A stretch of 64,000 nt of DNA, taken from Thuidium tamariscinum (taxonomy: Eukaryota > Streptophyta > Bryopsida > Hypnales > Thuidiaceae). A program made the position numbers and the translations under genes. The notes below the pieces were generated by a model. That model had not been told where the DNA came from. It searched no databases and worked only from the letters and a program-made list of their open reading frames with translations. Location: NCBI GenBank assembly GCA_947034885.2, contig OZ019759.1:13828501-13892500 (forward strand), in the 5' to 3' direction. The stretch's first letter is position 1. Every line of letters starts with the position of its first letter. Positions 1-12,166 of the stretch are shown here, piece after piece.

Positions 1-398
1 ACTATTTAAATAAGGTTGAGGCTATTTGAATCACCGAATTTGAATTAAAGTTGAGGATCCCATGACAACCGTTCCCGCCCAGCATGGACACTTTCATTGT
101 AACTCTAAACCATCCATAATATGGAATTGCATAATAGTTTTGAAGGCAACCCTTATGGAAATTCCGGTATTAGTTGCTTTTTGGATAAATAATGGACGAA
201 GAACTAATTTAAATACCCATCTTGTATAAAAAGAAGGCATAATTAGAAGAAAAAATTAGTAATTATGCTTCTCAAGATTCATTTGCATGTATATAATTTT
301 TATGAATTGCCAAATTTTATAGAACGAAATATTATTGACTAGAATATGACTTTAATTATTTTGTCTTTTTTGATTCAACCCTTCACCAATTATACTTT
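1..398. other. AT-rich flank, no gene seen
   Basis: No reading frame, RNA motif or clear repeat unit is visible. The first palindromic satellite unit begins at the right edge. Confidence 0.4.
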
Positions 399-1966
399 TT
401 TTTAAGTGTTAGATTATATTAATCTAACACAGTCTGTATATTGTACAGCTAAACAGTATTCTAGGTATATATTTACATTGTTCAGGGCTCATATAGTTCA
501 TATTCTATGAGTATATCAAACTCACTACCAAAAACTTACACAATCATGACAATTACCACACATCAGATTGTCATTCGTTGAAAACATGGTGGAAATACCC
601 AGCTATCTATAAATACAAGAGTTTCTGTTGATGGTGCATATTTTGTGTGGGTCAGCGGACTTGTTCATTTCCTACATTCATGACTATATTGTTGTTCATT
701 TTGCTAGTTCATTCATATTTTTGTCATCAAATACTATATTCACAGTATCCCATTTCAATGGAAAACTCTCGTTTTAATGAATATTGTGTTACACCAACCA
801 TTCGCCAATTTTTTATTAATTTTATGTGTTAGATCATATCGATCTAACACACCAACCATTCATCAATTCTTCATTTTTTTATGTGTTAGATCATATCAAA
901 CTAACACACGGTCAACCATTCACGAATTCCAAAATTTTTGTGTGTGTAAGATCATATCGATTTAACACACACAAACCATTCACCAATTATACATTTTTTT
1001 TCGTGTTAGATCATATTGATCTAACACACCAACTATTCTCCAATTCTAATTTTATTTAAGTGTTTCATCATATGAATCTAACACATGAACCTTTCATCAA
1101 TTCCAATTATTTTTTCGTGTGAGATCATATCGATCTAACACACCAACCATTTATCAATTCTACATTTTTTTAATGTGTTAGATCATATCAAACTAACACA
1201 CGGTCAACCATTCACGAATTCCAAATTTTTTGTGTGTGTTAGATCATATCGATCTAACACATACAAACCATTCACCAATTATACATTTTTTTTCGTGTTA
1301 GATCATATTGATCTAACACACCAACTATTCTCCAATTATACTTTTCTTTTAAGTGTTAGATTATATTAATCTAATACACCAACCATTCACCAATTTTTTT
1401 ATTATTTTTACATGTTAGATCATATTGATCTAACACACCAATTATTCATCAATTCTACATTTTTTTTATGTGATAGATCATATCAAACTAACACACGGTC
1501 AACCATTCACAAATTCCAAATTTTTTGTGTGTGTTAGATCATATCGATCTAACACACATAAACCATTCACCAATTATACATTTTTCTTTGTATTAGATCA
1601 TACTGATCTAACACACCAACTGTTCTCCAATTATACTTTTTTTAAGTGTTAGATTATATTAATCTAACACACCAACCATTCATCAGTTCTTCATTTTTTT
1701 ATGTGTTAGATCATATCAAACTAACACATGGTCAACCATTCACGAATTCCAAATTTTTTATGTGTGTTAGATCATATCGATCTAACACACACAAACCATT
1801 CACCAATTATACATTTTTTTTTGTGTTAGATCATATTGATCTAACACACCAATTATTCTCGTATTCGAATTTTATTTAAGTGTTTCATCATATGAATTTA
1901 ACACATGAACCTTTCATCAATTCCAATTTTTTTTTATGTGTTAGATCATATCAATCTAATATACGA
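399..1966. repeat. palindrome-bearing ~59-bp satellite with 5-unit higher-order repeat
   Basis: One outlying unit near 399 and about 20 units from 828 to 1966 each carry an imperfect palindrome close to TTAGATCATATCGATCTAA, extended by GTG...CAC. They are separated by ~30 bp of T-rich spacer with a CCATTCACCAATT-like stretch. Unit spacing is about 59 bp. At least five unit types recur in the same order. The type with CAAACTAACACACGG starts near 883, 1175, 1470 and 1701, giving a higher-order period of ~292-295 bp with one shorter, four-unit copy. The short frames here are low-complexity by-products of the array. The palindrome resembles the other transposon-associated palindromes in this window (TTAG-N-TC...GA-N-CTAA), so the array may be subterminal or regulatory DNA of a related element. 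That last point is inference. Confidence 0.9.
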
Positions 1967-2838
1967 ACCGTTTCCCAATTCCATTTGTTTAGGGTTTAAG
2001 GTTTATAGTGTAGGGTTTGATATCCCTCACTCTAACTTTCAAATAGAGTTTAGGATTCATTGTGAAGATTAATTTTTTTATCCCGTTTATTAATCCGAAT
2101 TTGATGACCAATTTTTTTGGGTTTGTCTTTTAATTTGTATAATATGTCATCAATGTTTTGCCTTTAGGATGTACATTCAAAAACACAATATACAAGTTTA
2201 TCTATTTCGTTCATCCATTGATTCTTTACCACATATAGCTTAGGCTTTCCAAAATTGTACATAGTACAATACTATTTGTTTGAGAATAACTAGCAATTGA
2301 TTTAAAGGTTTAGGGTAACATAGAGGGAGGTTATATATTATCATGTGTTGTGCATTCTTAATAGTCTTTAATATTTATGGTTGAAGACCAATATACCAAA
2401 GACTAGATATTTCTTCAAATTTCCAACAACTAATCTTCAAATTCTAATAATTCCTTTCAATTTATTATACTTTATGAAATGGAGGTAACTACTTCAAATT
2501 TCCAATACTTAATTAAATTCTAGCACATGGAGTTAAATATAATTTTTTTAAATATACATTTATATTATTTTAATTTTACTCCTTATATTCACTTGTGTTA
2601 TAAAATAGGTGATTTTTATTCACATTTCAACATTGAACATACAAACTAAAAATTTCCATGTTGAGCTAATGTACTACAATTGCAATATCATACTATAAAA
2701 AGTATTAAATATTCACAACTACTAAGATCAACTCAATAATAAGTATATCATAAAAAGTATTAAATATTCAAAACTACTAAAATCAAATCAAAATAAGTAT
2801 ATACATTATGGTGTCACTTACCAATTAGTGAAACGCGT
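1967..2838. other. AT-rich intergenic DNA with telomere-like boxes
   Basis: About 870 bp with no supported gene. TTTAGGG-like boxes occur near 1988 and 2010. A near-duplicate of ~45 bp (AAAGTATTAAATATTCA with flanking ACTACTAA) occurs near 2699-2745 and 2755-2800. Confidence 0.4.
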
Positions 2839-2880
2839 AGTAATCATGTTTCAATCTTCATCAATTGAAACATGATTACT
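2839..2880. other. 17-bp perfect hairpin
   Basis: Arms 2839-2855 and 2864-2880 are perfectly complementary (AGTAATCATGTTTCAAT) with an 8-nt loop. It lies at the border between AT-rich DNA and the GC-richer leader of the downstream gene. It could be a solitary foldback or an element edge. No function is assigned. Confidence 0.7.
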
Positions 2881-2894
2881 TCTGAACGTATCAA

Positions 2895-3434
2895 ACCAGT
2901 GATCACCGGTTGCCTTTTTGGGGGGAACTGTTCTGTGATTGGTGACCACCGGTTGAACACCTGCAGCCACTTCCGTTTGGCGGTAGTCGTCGCGCACCTT
3001 TGCGAGACGACTACCGTTTGCTTCATTTTTTTCTTCCGCCCGCGCTCACTTGAAGTTCCGATTTTGGAATTCTGTTTGGGCGCAATTGTCGCGTTAGGAT
3101 TGGCATTGTGAGACAATGTACATTGCGTACGCGAGTCCCTCAGTGTCACGGGATTGGATTTGGGATTTCCATGAGGGTTGAGAGATTGTGATGAGTGTTT
3201 ACCGGATTCTTTTTAATTTGTGGGGGATTCATTTGAGTGTATCGTTGATTTTGTTGAGCACGATTGGATTCTTGTTTAGGCTTTGCGTTTCAATGCAGCG
3301 CAACCAAAGGCTCAAGTGTAGCAATGCAGATAGTTCAGGAGGTACCTAAGTTTTGAAGGGGAACATTCTCAGTTGTGTGGAAGTTCCACTTACTCTGCAT
3401 TGTTGCTATTAGTAGTTGTTTCAGTTTGAGAGTG
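2895..3434 (+). promoter_or_regulatory. GC-richer leader/promoter region of RING gene copy 1
   Basis: Composition changes abruptly from AT-rich to mixed. Two direct copies of TGAYCACCGGTTG lie near 2899 and 2943. A perfect 11-bp inverted repeat (CGGTAGTCGTC / GACGACTACCG) lies at 2981-2991 and 3006-3016. The stretch runs into the first good ATG of the RING gene at 3435. The promoter role is inferred from position only. Confidence 0.4.
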
Positions 3435-5249
3435 ATGGAGACTTCTAGTGGAATGCATTCAGGTAAGGGGAACCTTGCAAAGAGGATGGATTCTGCGGGT
3501 AAGGGAAAGTTGAGTATGTCGAAGTCTCGAGAGAGTGGGCGTAAGAGTAGGCCACTTGCTCCTCGAAGCATTGGCGGACAGAAGAGTAACGTTGCCCTCC
3601 CAGGCGCCGAGGAGGATGAGCATAGTGATGAAGAACGAGATGATGGCTTTGACGAAGAAGAACAGATCACACAAGTGAGCGACATGGAGGGCAAGTGGAA
3701 GAGATCCGCGGCAAAATTAAAGAAGGGGAAGGTTTACCAGACAGCTGAGGATGTGGACATTGAGATCTTGAACTTGAAGCCACCACCACGGAAGCTGACT
3801 CGGGAAGATTTTGCCGTGGAGTACCAACTTTGCAATGAATCTACTCAGAATCCTCATTACTACAGAAAGGGTTCACTACCAACCAAGTTGGTGAGGAAAT
3901 ACTTTGGGGATCCATTGGGTGAAAGTGGGCGAAATGGGTTTTCCTGACAACAATGTGAACATGCCGATTTGAGGGCAAGGATTGAAGAGCTGCACCCAAT
4001 TCTATATCGACATGGCGCTAGCGAGGTACGTGGCTTGTTGAAGGTGCATTTTGTTGAAGGAGTGGCAATGGAGTACGAGAAGGGACGGAAGGAGGTGAAT
4101 TAGTGTTTATTTGAAGAGGAAATGAACAAGAGGCAACGAAATCGATATGAGCAAGACCTGAAGAAGCTCCAAGCATTCAAGAGTGCTTTGCAGGATTCTT
4201 CAAAGCCCCTTCAAATGCAAGGGCGGCAATGGAGATCGATCAAAGTTGAGCCAGGCCAAGAAGGTGTGAAGGTGGAGGCAAGCCGGAAAGGGGTTCAGTT
4301 GGAAGGACGTGGGGGGAGTGGGAAAACTTACCCTATGGAAGGAGTGCCAGTTTCATCACGATCAAAGCTTGAGGAGACAGGTGGGGGTTCTGGGTTGTCT
4401 ACAGATTGCGAGGGTGGTGACTTCCGACGAGGAGGAGGAACGTTGTCCAAGGCAGGTTCAGTAGAGTGACTATCAAAGGTTGAGTCATTGATGAGTGTCG
4501 TTCTTATGGAAGGGGAAGTGTTAAAGATTGAAGTCAAAGAGGCTGAATCTAATCTTGAGAAGTGCCAGTGGAGGAGGAGGGAGAAAGAGTGCCTTGTAGG
4601 CACTTTCCAAGGTCAGATGGAGGTGAAATTGAAGTTAATTGAGGAGATGAAGGGCACTGGAGCAGATGTAGCCCGAGAATCGATCAAATTGAAGATGGTC
4701 CAAGAGCAATTGGCATTTGAAGAGCGAAACGTAACTAAAGCCAAGTTCGACCTTGACCTAGCAGAGACGGCCTTGTCCATTGTGCAACATAGGATTGAGT
4801 GCTACCGATTGGAGTTTGATGCCTTGCTGGCTCAGTCCTGGTCATTGAAGAGAGGCAAGGATGGAACTTCTTTTTTACCAAGGCCAATGTTATATGCCTC
4901 TAGTGAAGAAAACACCTTGAATTTGACTAGCTTTGGTAGTGACAATACGTTTATTGGGGTCACAGTTTGTTGCCTATGCTCCCTCCCATTCCCACATTGT
5001 GACATTGTGATTTCTTCATGTCGCCATATGTATCACCCTTTTTGTGCATCTGTTCTCTTCAGTAGTAGCCAGAGATGTGTGGCTAGGGGGTGTAAATCGT
5101 TGTCACATCCTGAATGGCATCGGAATTTTGGCTGGGGGAATCGAGTCCGGACCTTGTGCAGAGGGCTCTGATGTTTGGACTTGCCGAGGAGAGGAAGAGA
5201 ATTCTTCAGGATCGATCAAATGCAGCCAAAGCTAAATGTCCACTGGCTG
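3435..5249 (+). pseudogene. RING-H2-like/coiled-coil protein, copy 1 (family A)
   Basis: A single frame runs from ATG 3435 to about 5135 with three in-frame stops and no frameshift. A one-base shift near 5135 then leads to a tail ending at a GT donor (CTG|GTAAGT, 5249/5250). Order of parts: a basic, Ser-rich N-terminus; an acidic patch (EEDEHSDEERDDGFDEEE); a globular segment ending in ARIEELHPILY; a long coiled-coil stretch (4488-4850); and a zinc-binding module of RING-H2 type (CCLCSLPF...SSCRHMYHPFC...RCVARGC), pattern C-x2-C...C-x-H-x2-H-x2-C...C-x4-C. Copy 2 at 21029 is a diverged paralog with the same domain order. At two copy-1 stops, copy 2 has tryptophan (GYNWVNC and VNWCKF), so the stops are G-to-A changes of Trp codons. 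The SET gene lies downstream on the same strand, as it does in copy 2. The molecular role is unknown; an E3 ligase or chromatin-adaptor role would be guesswork. Confidence 0.75.
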
Positions 5250-6364
5250 GTAAGTTCACTTTTCTTTTTGCAATTCTCAATCTCCAAGAAATGCATACCT
5301 TTCCTCCTTTGTTATTCATGTTTCACTAAGTCTTAACATCAGAATTCATGTTTGCGGTAGGGTTTAGGGTTTAGGGTAATATTTTTTTGAATGACCGCAT
5401 TTGTATTACTATACCCTTCAGTAGTGGTTGAATGCAATGTTTGAATAGTCCGTATGTAATGCACAAGTTAATAGAAACCCGGAGAACTCTGTAGGGCATC
5501 TAAAGCAGTAATCTTAACTACTTCAATTTCCTTTATTCTACTGGAAACGTACTCAGTGGCCTGGTTCTTATTAGAATGTTTTTAAAGCATTATTAGTTTC
5601 GTATTCATAGAGTACTAGGATTTCGATACTTTATGAATGTGTAGTGTTCTATTAAGTTAGTGGCTTAGTTCATATTAGAATGCACTTAGAGTATTATTAG
5701 TTTTGTATTCACAAAGTCCTAGGATTTGGATACTTTCTAAACGTGTAGTATTGTATTGAGTTAGTAGCCTGGTTCGTATTGGAATGCACTTAGAGTATTA
5801 TTAGTTTTGTATTCACAGAGTACTAGAATTTCGATACTCTATAAATGTGTAGTATTGTATTGAGTTTCTATTAAACATACTTATGAGATTAAATATTCTA
5901 AATACTTGATTTGTATCAAACATACATGAGTATTAGCAGTCAATTTTTTTTTCTTCAGTCTTTCAAAGTACTCTTCCTGGTGCTGATATTTTTTATACAA
6001 ATTTTCATTTCTTTGTTTGTACAAATTGTGATAGATAAGAAAACGACATTGTGAAGATGGTAGTTGTAGTATATAATTCATATTGGAATGTACCTCATGT
6101 ACAATGCCTTCAGTATTATCGATTGAAATGTATTCGGTGTAATACTTTCATTTCTTAATTTCTTCTTAAGTGAACTCAATGGCTTGATTTGTATTACAAT
6201 GTACATAAAGTATCATAACTTTCCGATGATGCAACTGCTCTACACCAATATATTTTGAATGGATGGAGTTCTTTTGAATTTGTATTGTAATTAATGCCTG
6301 ATTGTGTATATGTACATGTTATTTTCTTTTGAGGTAGAGGTTAGGGCTCAGTGATTCTACTTCT
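5250..6364. repeat. RING-SET spacer with three ~104-bp tandem repeats
   Basis: No gene is seen. Three tandem copies of a ~104-bp unit start near 5561, 5664 and 5769 and end near 5867. Each contains TTATTAGTTTTGTATTCA and TAGTATTGTATTGAG. Two more degenerate traces lie near 6062 and 6180. A telomere-like GGGTTTAGGGTTTAGGGT box lies at 5361-5378. The spacer sits between the donor site ending the RING gene and the SET gene. Confidence 0.8.
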
Positions 6365-9198
6365 TTGATAAAGCTTAGGATTTGTAGTTCAACTGAAGAC
6401 AATTCGTTGTTGTTGATTGTAGCTTCAAGCCATGAGTTTGATTGTCCTGCAATCTCTCCAGCAAATTTTACAGAGGGAGCAACTAGCCAAGTTGTTTGTT
6501 CACCGAAGGCTACTAATTGGGGATGTCCTTCACTATCAAAAAAAGAAGAAGACATTTTTGCACGACAGGCCATTGACACGAATGAGAAGAAGAGAAGCCG
6601 AGGTGAGGTGGATAGTCCGGTTGTAAAAGCAAAATCGAGAAAGAAGAAAAAAATTGTGAAGGCAGCCTTGAACAAGAATGACATGGACAAAGAGCCTGAA
6701 TTCAGTTCAAAAACAAAGTCAAGTGATGATGGGCTTGCAAGGAAGGTCCTGAACCTACCCAACAACTCTAGTACCACTATTTCCACTAATGTTGACGATT
6801 TGAGAATTAAAGGCCATGTGGGTGAAATGGATACATCTGATGGGAATGGCAACTTCTTGAAATCACCTCCAGGTACTTTTTTGGACACAGTCCTCTTCAC
6901 TCCCCCTAAAACTCAATTGTCAAGGCTAGTTAGTGGACCACGGGATGACGAGACATTCCAAGGAGAGGCTTTAGAGGCAAATCCACTCGGTGAAATTGGA
7001 GGTGTTATCCAGAAGGAATACGAGGGAGTACATGGAACTGTAAGAGAAGGGGTGCACTTATTACATGGCCTGGATGCAGACCATGCAGATGTTGTTGACG
7101 GGGAGCCTGCAAGGTCATAGGCTGAGACCAAGGGAGTGTTGCCTAAGGCAACCTTGGCATCGAATCAGAAAGGCTCAGATTGTGAGCTAGATGAACATGT
7201 GACTGCAGAGGTAGGGGAGGAGATGGAAGCTGTAGAAGAAGTAATTCTTAGGGAGGGCAAGTGAAACTCTGAGGGAGATGTTAAAGACACAACTGGTTCT
7301 CATGAGGGCAATGTTAAGAATGGGAGGAGTTCTGATGAGGGAGATGTTGGAGCGGGGATGGCTGCTGATGAGGGAGATGATGGGAAGGGTACTCTTTTTG
7401 ATGTTGTGAAGGTTGGAGAGGAGATGGTTGTGGATGAGGGAGATGTTGAGGAGGGTAATGTTTCTGTTGAGGACAAATCAGGGGAGCAGATGGCTTCCAA
7501 CAAGAGAGACTGCAGTGAAAGAAAAGGTGAAGTTTGTGAAGATGGTGAAATGGGACAGAGTAGTGACGGCGGACTTGGGGATGTGATTGTTCGGCATGAC
7601 GAGCTTGTAGAATCAAAGGCAAAAAAGGAGAAGCTCGTGGAAGTAGAGCCACAGGCTGACTATGATGAATCAGAGCAGCAGGTTGAGGAAAAGGTCCCAA
7701 AGGCAGTCGCAGTGAAAAAATTCAAAAGAAAGACAAAGAAAAAGAAACCAGGGAAGAAGAATTGCATAGAAGTGGATGTTAAGGAAGCCCAACCGTCTTT
7801 AGAGAACCCAAATAGTTCAGAGCACAGTGATTTTACTCAGTCAAACAAGATAGCAGATGGGGGGGAAATAGAGGGGGAAATGGGGGGGGAGATGGAAGTG
7901 GCAATGAAGAAGCCCTTGTTACAGATCTCGCCCCAATCCCTTCACCTCCAAGCAAGAGGAATACCAAGTCTCAGCAGGGGAACTTGACATTGTCTACACA
8001 GGCAGACAAAGTTTTGTCAAAGAAGCGTCAACGCTCCTAGTGTTTTGTTTACGTTTTTGGATATGCAGTTGGGGTCAGAATTTGAATAAGCTCAATTTTA
8101 GGTCTGCAAGCAAAGCATTGTAATTTGCCTTCACAGTGAAGGTTTCTAAAATTGAGAATATTTATTTATCATCACAAATTTCTTATTTCAGTAGTTTTTA
8201 TGTATTAATGTGGGTTGTTCTTAATGTTCATGTAGGGGGACTTATACAGTATTGAGGACTTGTCTCGGGGCTTGGAGGCGCGTCCAATACCTGTAGCTCC
8301 CTATGATTCACCAATGCGTTCTTTCAAGTATATGGCTACTAGTGTGGTGTACAAGAGTGCCCAAGTGGATACCTCTATCGTTGGATTAGGAAATGGGGAA
8401 TTCTGTGTTTGTGGCAAAGATGATTGCTTGACTGTCATGGTTCCTTGTCAGTGTACAAAGTCAACTGGGGGTGAGTTTGCATACAGCCTTGGTGGGTTGT
8501 TGAAGGACCGTTTTTTGCAAAGCAGTGGTCACATACTCACATGTGTTGGACTTTCATTAGGGAGTGTAATTTCAGATGTGGATGCCACAGTAAATGTGGT
8601 AATCGTGTGGTTCAGCAGGGTATGAAGTACTTAGTTGAACTTTTCCATACTGCGAAGATGGGATGGGGGATTCGAGCTGCTGAATCTATCCCCAAAGGTG
8701 CGTATCTATTTGAGATGGGGAGATATTGACTAATGCAGAGATGCTGATTAGGAACCTTGTAGTCAATGGTGGTCCATCATACGGCTTGCAACTTGATGCG
8801 GATTGGTCCACAGAGAAGAAAGCAAATGACAACTTAGCATTGTGCTTGGATGCTACTCACTTTGGAAATGTCGCCAGATTTCTCAATCATAGGTTTCACA
8901 TCTACTACAACCTATTCAGTGTTTTTTTTTTGCTTAAGCACGTAGGTCTTTTAATTGGTAGTGCACAATGTTGTGCAGATGTGGAGATGCAAACCTGATT
9001 GACATGCCTTTTAAGATTGAGAGCGGTGGGAAGAGCTTCTACCACGTTGTTTTTTTCTCAAAACGTAACATTGAAGCCTAGGAGGGGCTAACATGAGACT
9101 ATGGTATTGATTTCAGCAATTGTGATCCAAAATTGCCTTCCTTTGTTTGTAAATGTGGAAGCGTCATGTGTAGGGATAAATTTTCAAAGGTTATTTGA
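6365..9198 (+). pseudogene. SUVR1/2/4-type SET histone methyltransferase, copy 1 (family A)
   Basis: The 5' exon (about 6365-8040) encodes an unstructured region rich in Lys and acidic DEGDV-like repeats, with several nuclear-type basic runs (KSRKKKK, KRKTKKKKPGKK). After a short intron (acceptor CATGTAG near 8235) come EDLSRGLE, a pre-SET zinc cluster (CVCGKDDCLTVMVPCQC), FAYSLGGLL and CGCHSKCGNRVVQQG. The SET core has GWGIRAAESIPKGAY, YGLQLDADW and LDATHFGNVARFLNHR. An 86-bp intron (8893-8978) splits NHR from CGDANLIDMP. FFSKRNIEA, DYGIDF and a post-SET CKCGSVMCRD follow. The LQLDADW and pre-SET spacing match plant SUVR1/2/4 enzymes, which methylate H3K9. The copy is damaged: a Trp-to-TGA change in the conserved ELTWDYG, other in-frame stops, and at least two frameshifts (near 8540 and 8718). 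The segment between the pre-SET halves is shorter than in the family. It follows the RING gene, as in the second module. Confidence 0.85.
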
Positions 9199-10257
9199 CA
9201 ACGTTAGAATCCAAGTGGAAGCCAGCTCATGATGGGCAAGATTATATAAGTGATTTGTATTTCAAAATCAGAATGTGAACCACTAATATAGTTTTGTGTG
9301 AAATGTACTTCCAGTTGGCTTCTAATGTTTTCACTCGCCTTTTGCAGACTTAATTTTAGAAGCAGAAGTGTTGAGGTGGTTGGACCTCAGTAGTCAGGTG
9401 TATATAGTTGCAACAATCTATACTTGTAGAACTTCTTAGAATACATTTCCTTGAAGTTGGAAAACTTTATATTTTAAGTACTTGCAATTTACTATTCAAA
9501 CTTGAAAACATTTGTATTGTAATGCAATTTTGACAGAGTAGTGCTTAGGTTAATTGGTGTTTCTGTCAATGCCTACAGTTGAAAGGAATGTTGGTTTTCA
9601 GCAAACCAAAGTGGCACTAGAATAGACTTGTAGAGTAAATTAGACTTGTGGAGGTGTTAGTTTGTATATTATGCAGTAGGTTGCAGAGGTTGTATTGTTT
9701 AAATTCAATGACTTCTAATGTAAGTGAAATTTTTTCATCTAGTGCTTTTTTTGAAGATTCTTTGTTAACTCGTTATCATGTTAATAGTGTGTATTTTGAA
9801 GACTTTGCTTTACAAATATTGAATCATTTAAAGGGTTTTGATATGTTTAGCCTCATAAAATAACATTTTTAAATAAAAAAATGGTCTTGAAAAACAAATT
9901 GAATATAAGCTTTATAAATTAAACAACTTCAAAAAATCACTGTAATGAGGCCAAACATAACTAAAGCTTCAAAAGCAGGAATCCAGCGTTATCAATAAAA
10001 ACTGCAATATCTAAAAATTCTGAGTAATTGAAAAATACAAAAATATTGAAATCCTATACTGATTAAAGTACTTCTACTAACCAAAATTCTTAAATCATTG
10101 TGCAATTCAAGAACTTATAGTACCTAAAATACTAAATCGTAGTACAATTCAGATACTTTTAGTATCCAAAAATACTAAATAGTAGTACAATTCAAGTACT
10201 TTTAGTATCCAAAAATACTGTAGGGAACACATAAATCCTGAAGAGAAAACTATAGTC
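9199..10257. repeat. gene-free spacer with ~53-bp repeats at its end
   Basis: No gene is supported between the SET gene and the convergent transposase gene. From about 10090 to 10220, about three copies of a ~53-bp unit (AGTACAATTCA, TACTTTTAGTATCC, AAAAATACT) are arranged in tandem. They are rich in the same AGTAC/GTACT motif found in the transposase intron. Confidence 0.6.
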
Positions 10258-12166
10258 CTACTCAGCATTGAATGCCCACCATTTTCGTAATGCATCTTCA
10301 CACATTCTTTGGGATTCAGCAGACATCTTGTACACAAGAGTGCCCTTCACTCTATGTGAGGCAAGAATCATAGGGAACTTACAAGCCCAAACAAGATGAG
10401 CATCGACATGTGCATCCACTGCCCTGTCACAAAACACGTATGTCTTGTCTCCACGTCCAAACTTTTTGTAGTACTTGCCCCTGATAACAACATCTCCGGA
10501 ATTAAAGGTCCCACCCCAAGGAGAGATAAGTGATTCTTGCAAGACAAACTTTGTCCTCTAACATTGTGGAATGTAAAACTGTACACCATCTTCATTGTCT
10601 TCCTCTGCTGGGATCATGAAGTTGTCTCCAACTTCAACCATGTCACCAATTTCTATAGATACTCCATCGTGTAGCCAATTCTCCACTTCATCCACCTCCT
10701 CAACATGTTCTAGATTTGTAGTAATGCTAACTGGTACTAGTCTTTGCACCTGCCATGGTCGCACATGTGAGGACTTGTCACAATTATCCCAGTCACAATC
10801 GACACATGGAATGCAAAAACAAGATAATGCACGAGTTTTGAGAAGAGTAGGCTCCGCCATGGAAAATCCCATGATAGAGTATAGATTCTTTGAACTAGGA
10901 ATAGTGTTGCACTTCAAGTTGTTGTTGTTGTGATTCACCTCCTTCTCTCTAATGTGCCAAAACACTCTAGAAAGAGAAGATGTCTTGGATTGAGTATAGG
11001 AACTGACAACACGCTTTATGTACTTTTCCTCCAAGAATCGCACTACTTGACTAGCATTTTGCAATGGCCGTAAAGGGTTTTGAATTTGTTCAGCTACTAG
11101 CGTTCTCTTCACAACTGCCCCTGCACCATCCCACTCCCCTTTGCCATGAGCTGATTCAAAAAAATTCCAACGCATCATACACCCCCTTGTGAGCATGGGG
11201 TACCGTGCTACAAAGTACATTGCTGTAGCACACTTGAACTGTGCGCTGCAACCATCACTGAAGACCCAATGCTCTTCAGGAGAGAACCTTGAATCAACTA
11301 ACCAATCCCAATGTAAAAGCAAACAATGTTGGACAAATGCTGAATCATGGTCCTTATCATCAGAAATATAAAAGTGAGTTTGCTTGAAGATCTCATCTCC
11401 CTCCCTCCACATGGTGATGTGAACCAATATAGTGATAGAGGTACTAAAGTAGTACAAACTTTGAACTTTGTTTTGAATGGCAAAAGAGTAATTCTCCGCG
11501 TAGTCAATGTGTGAAACAACAACTCCCTCCGGAACATTGGCCATCATTAGTTGGCATTGCTCATCCTGCCACCTTGCTCTGAAATTGTGTGTTATGAAAG
11601 TTGTCATAGTCTTCTCCATGTATGACAACAAAACATGAGCAGTAGTCTCCTTGAACACTTCCTTCAAGCGTTTCTTGGGGCTTGCCTGTGTTGGCATCCA
11701 TCCCTACCTGGTAGTACTCAAAGCACTTCCACTTCAAGGTAAATGAAGATGTACTACATAACTCCAATTCACAGAAGGTTAGTAGGTGGAATCCATAGTG
11801 AGGACAATCTCCCATGAGGCATTCTAGCCTATGCTAAAGGTCGAACTCCCCCTTTGGACAAACACATGCTTCCCACATCAAAGTAATTCGCTTGAAAACA
11901 TGTTCATGTGCATGGCAGCCTCCCTCTCCATTGCCTAGACAAAGCACACATTGACAAGCACAATTTATACTTGCATGCAACCCTCGAAGTTTGTCCCTAA
12001 GGTTACTCAAAGCAACCTTCATAAAATCCATTAGGACATGGTAAATACAGCAACAAGTATTTCTCTCCTTGAGTTTTTTCACCCACCACAGTTTCAGCCT
12101 TTCGAAAGCTCTCTGGCGCACAGTACATTCAGGATGTGCTTCTTTGAAGCGCAAGAAGAAACAAGT

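Noticed and set aside
826-1879. Several 60-77-codon frames with repeated VRSYRSNTHKPFTNYTFFFVLDH-like text split across units
   Set aside because: They are translations of the satellite units, overlap in several frames and show no start or splice context.
828-1966. CRISPR-like regular repeats with spacers
   Set aside because: The spacers are themselves repeated in a fixed order, the genome is clearly eukaryotic, and the repeats are a higher-order satellite.
5361-5378. Telomere or interstitial telomeric tract
   Set aside because: Only two or three TTTAGGG-like units here and at other places; these are the common plant telo-box type, not a telomere.
6319-6900. A 193-codon minus-strand frame
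   Set aside because: Antisense to the SET gene's N-terminal exon; the plus strand carries the basic, nuclear-type protein that leads into the SET domain.
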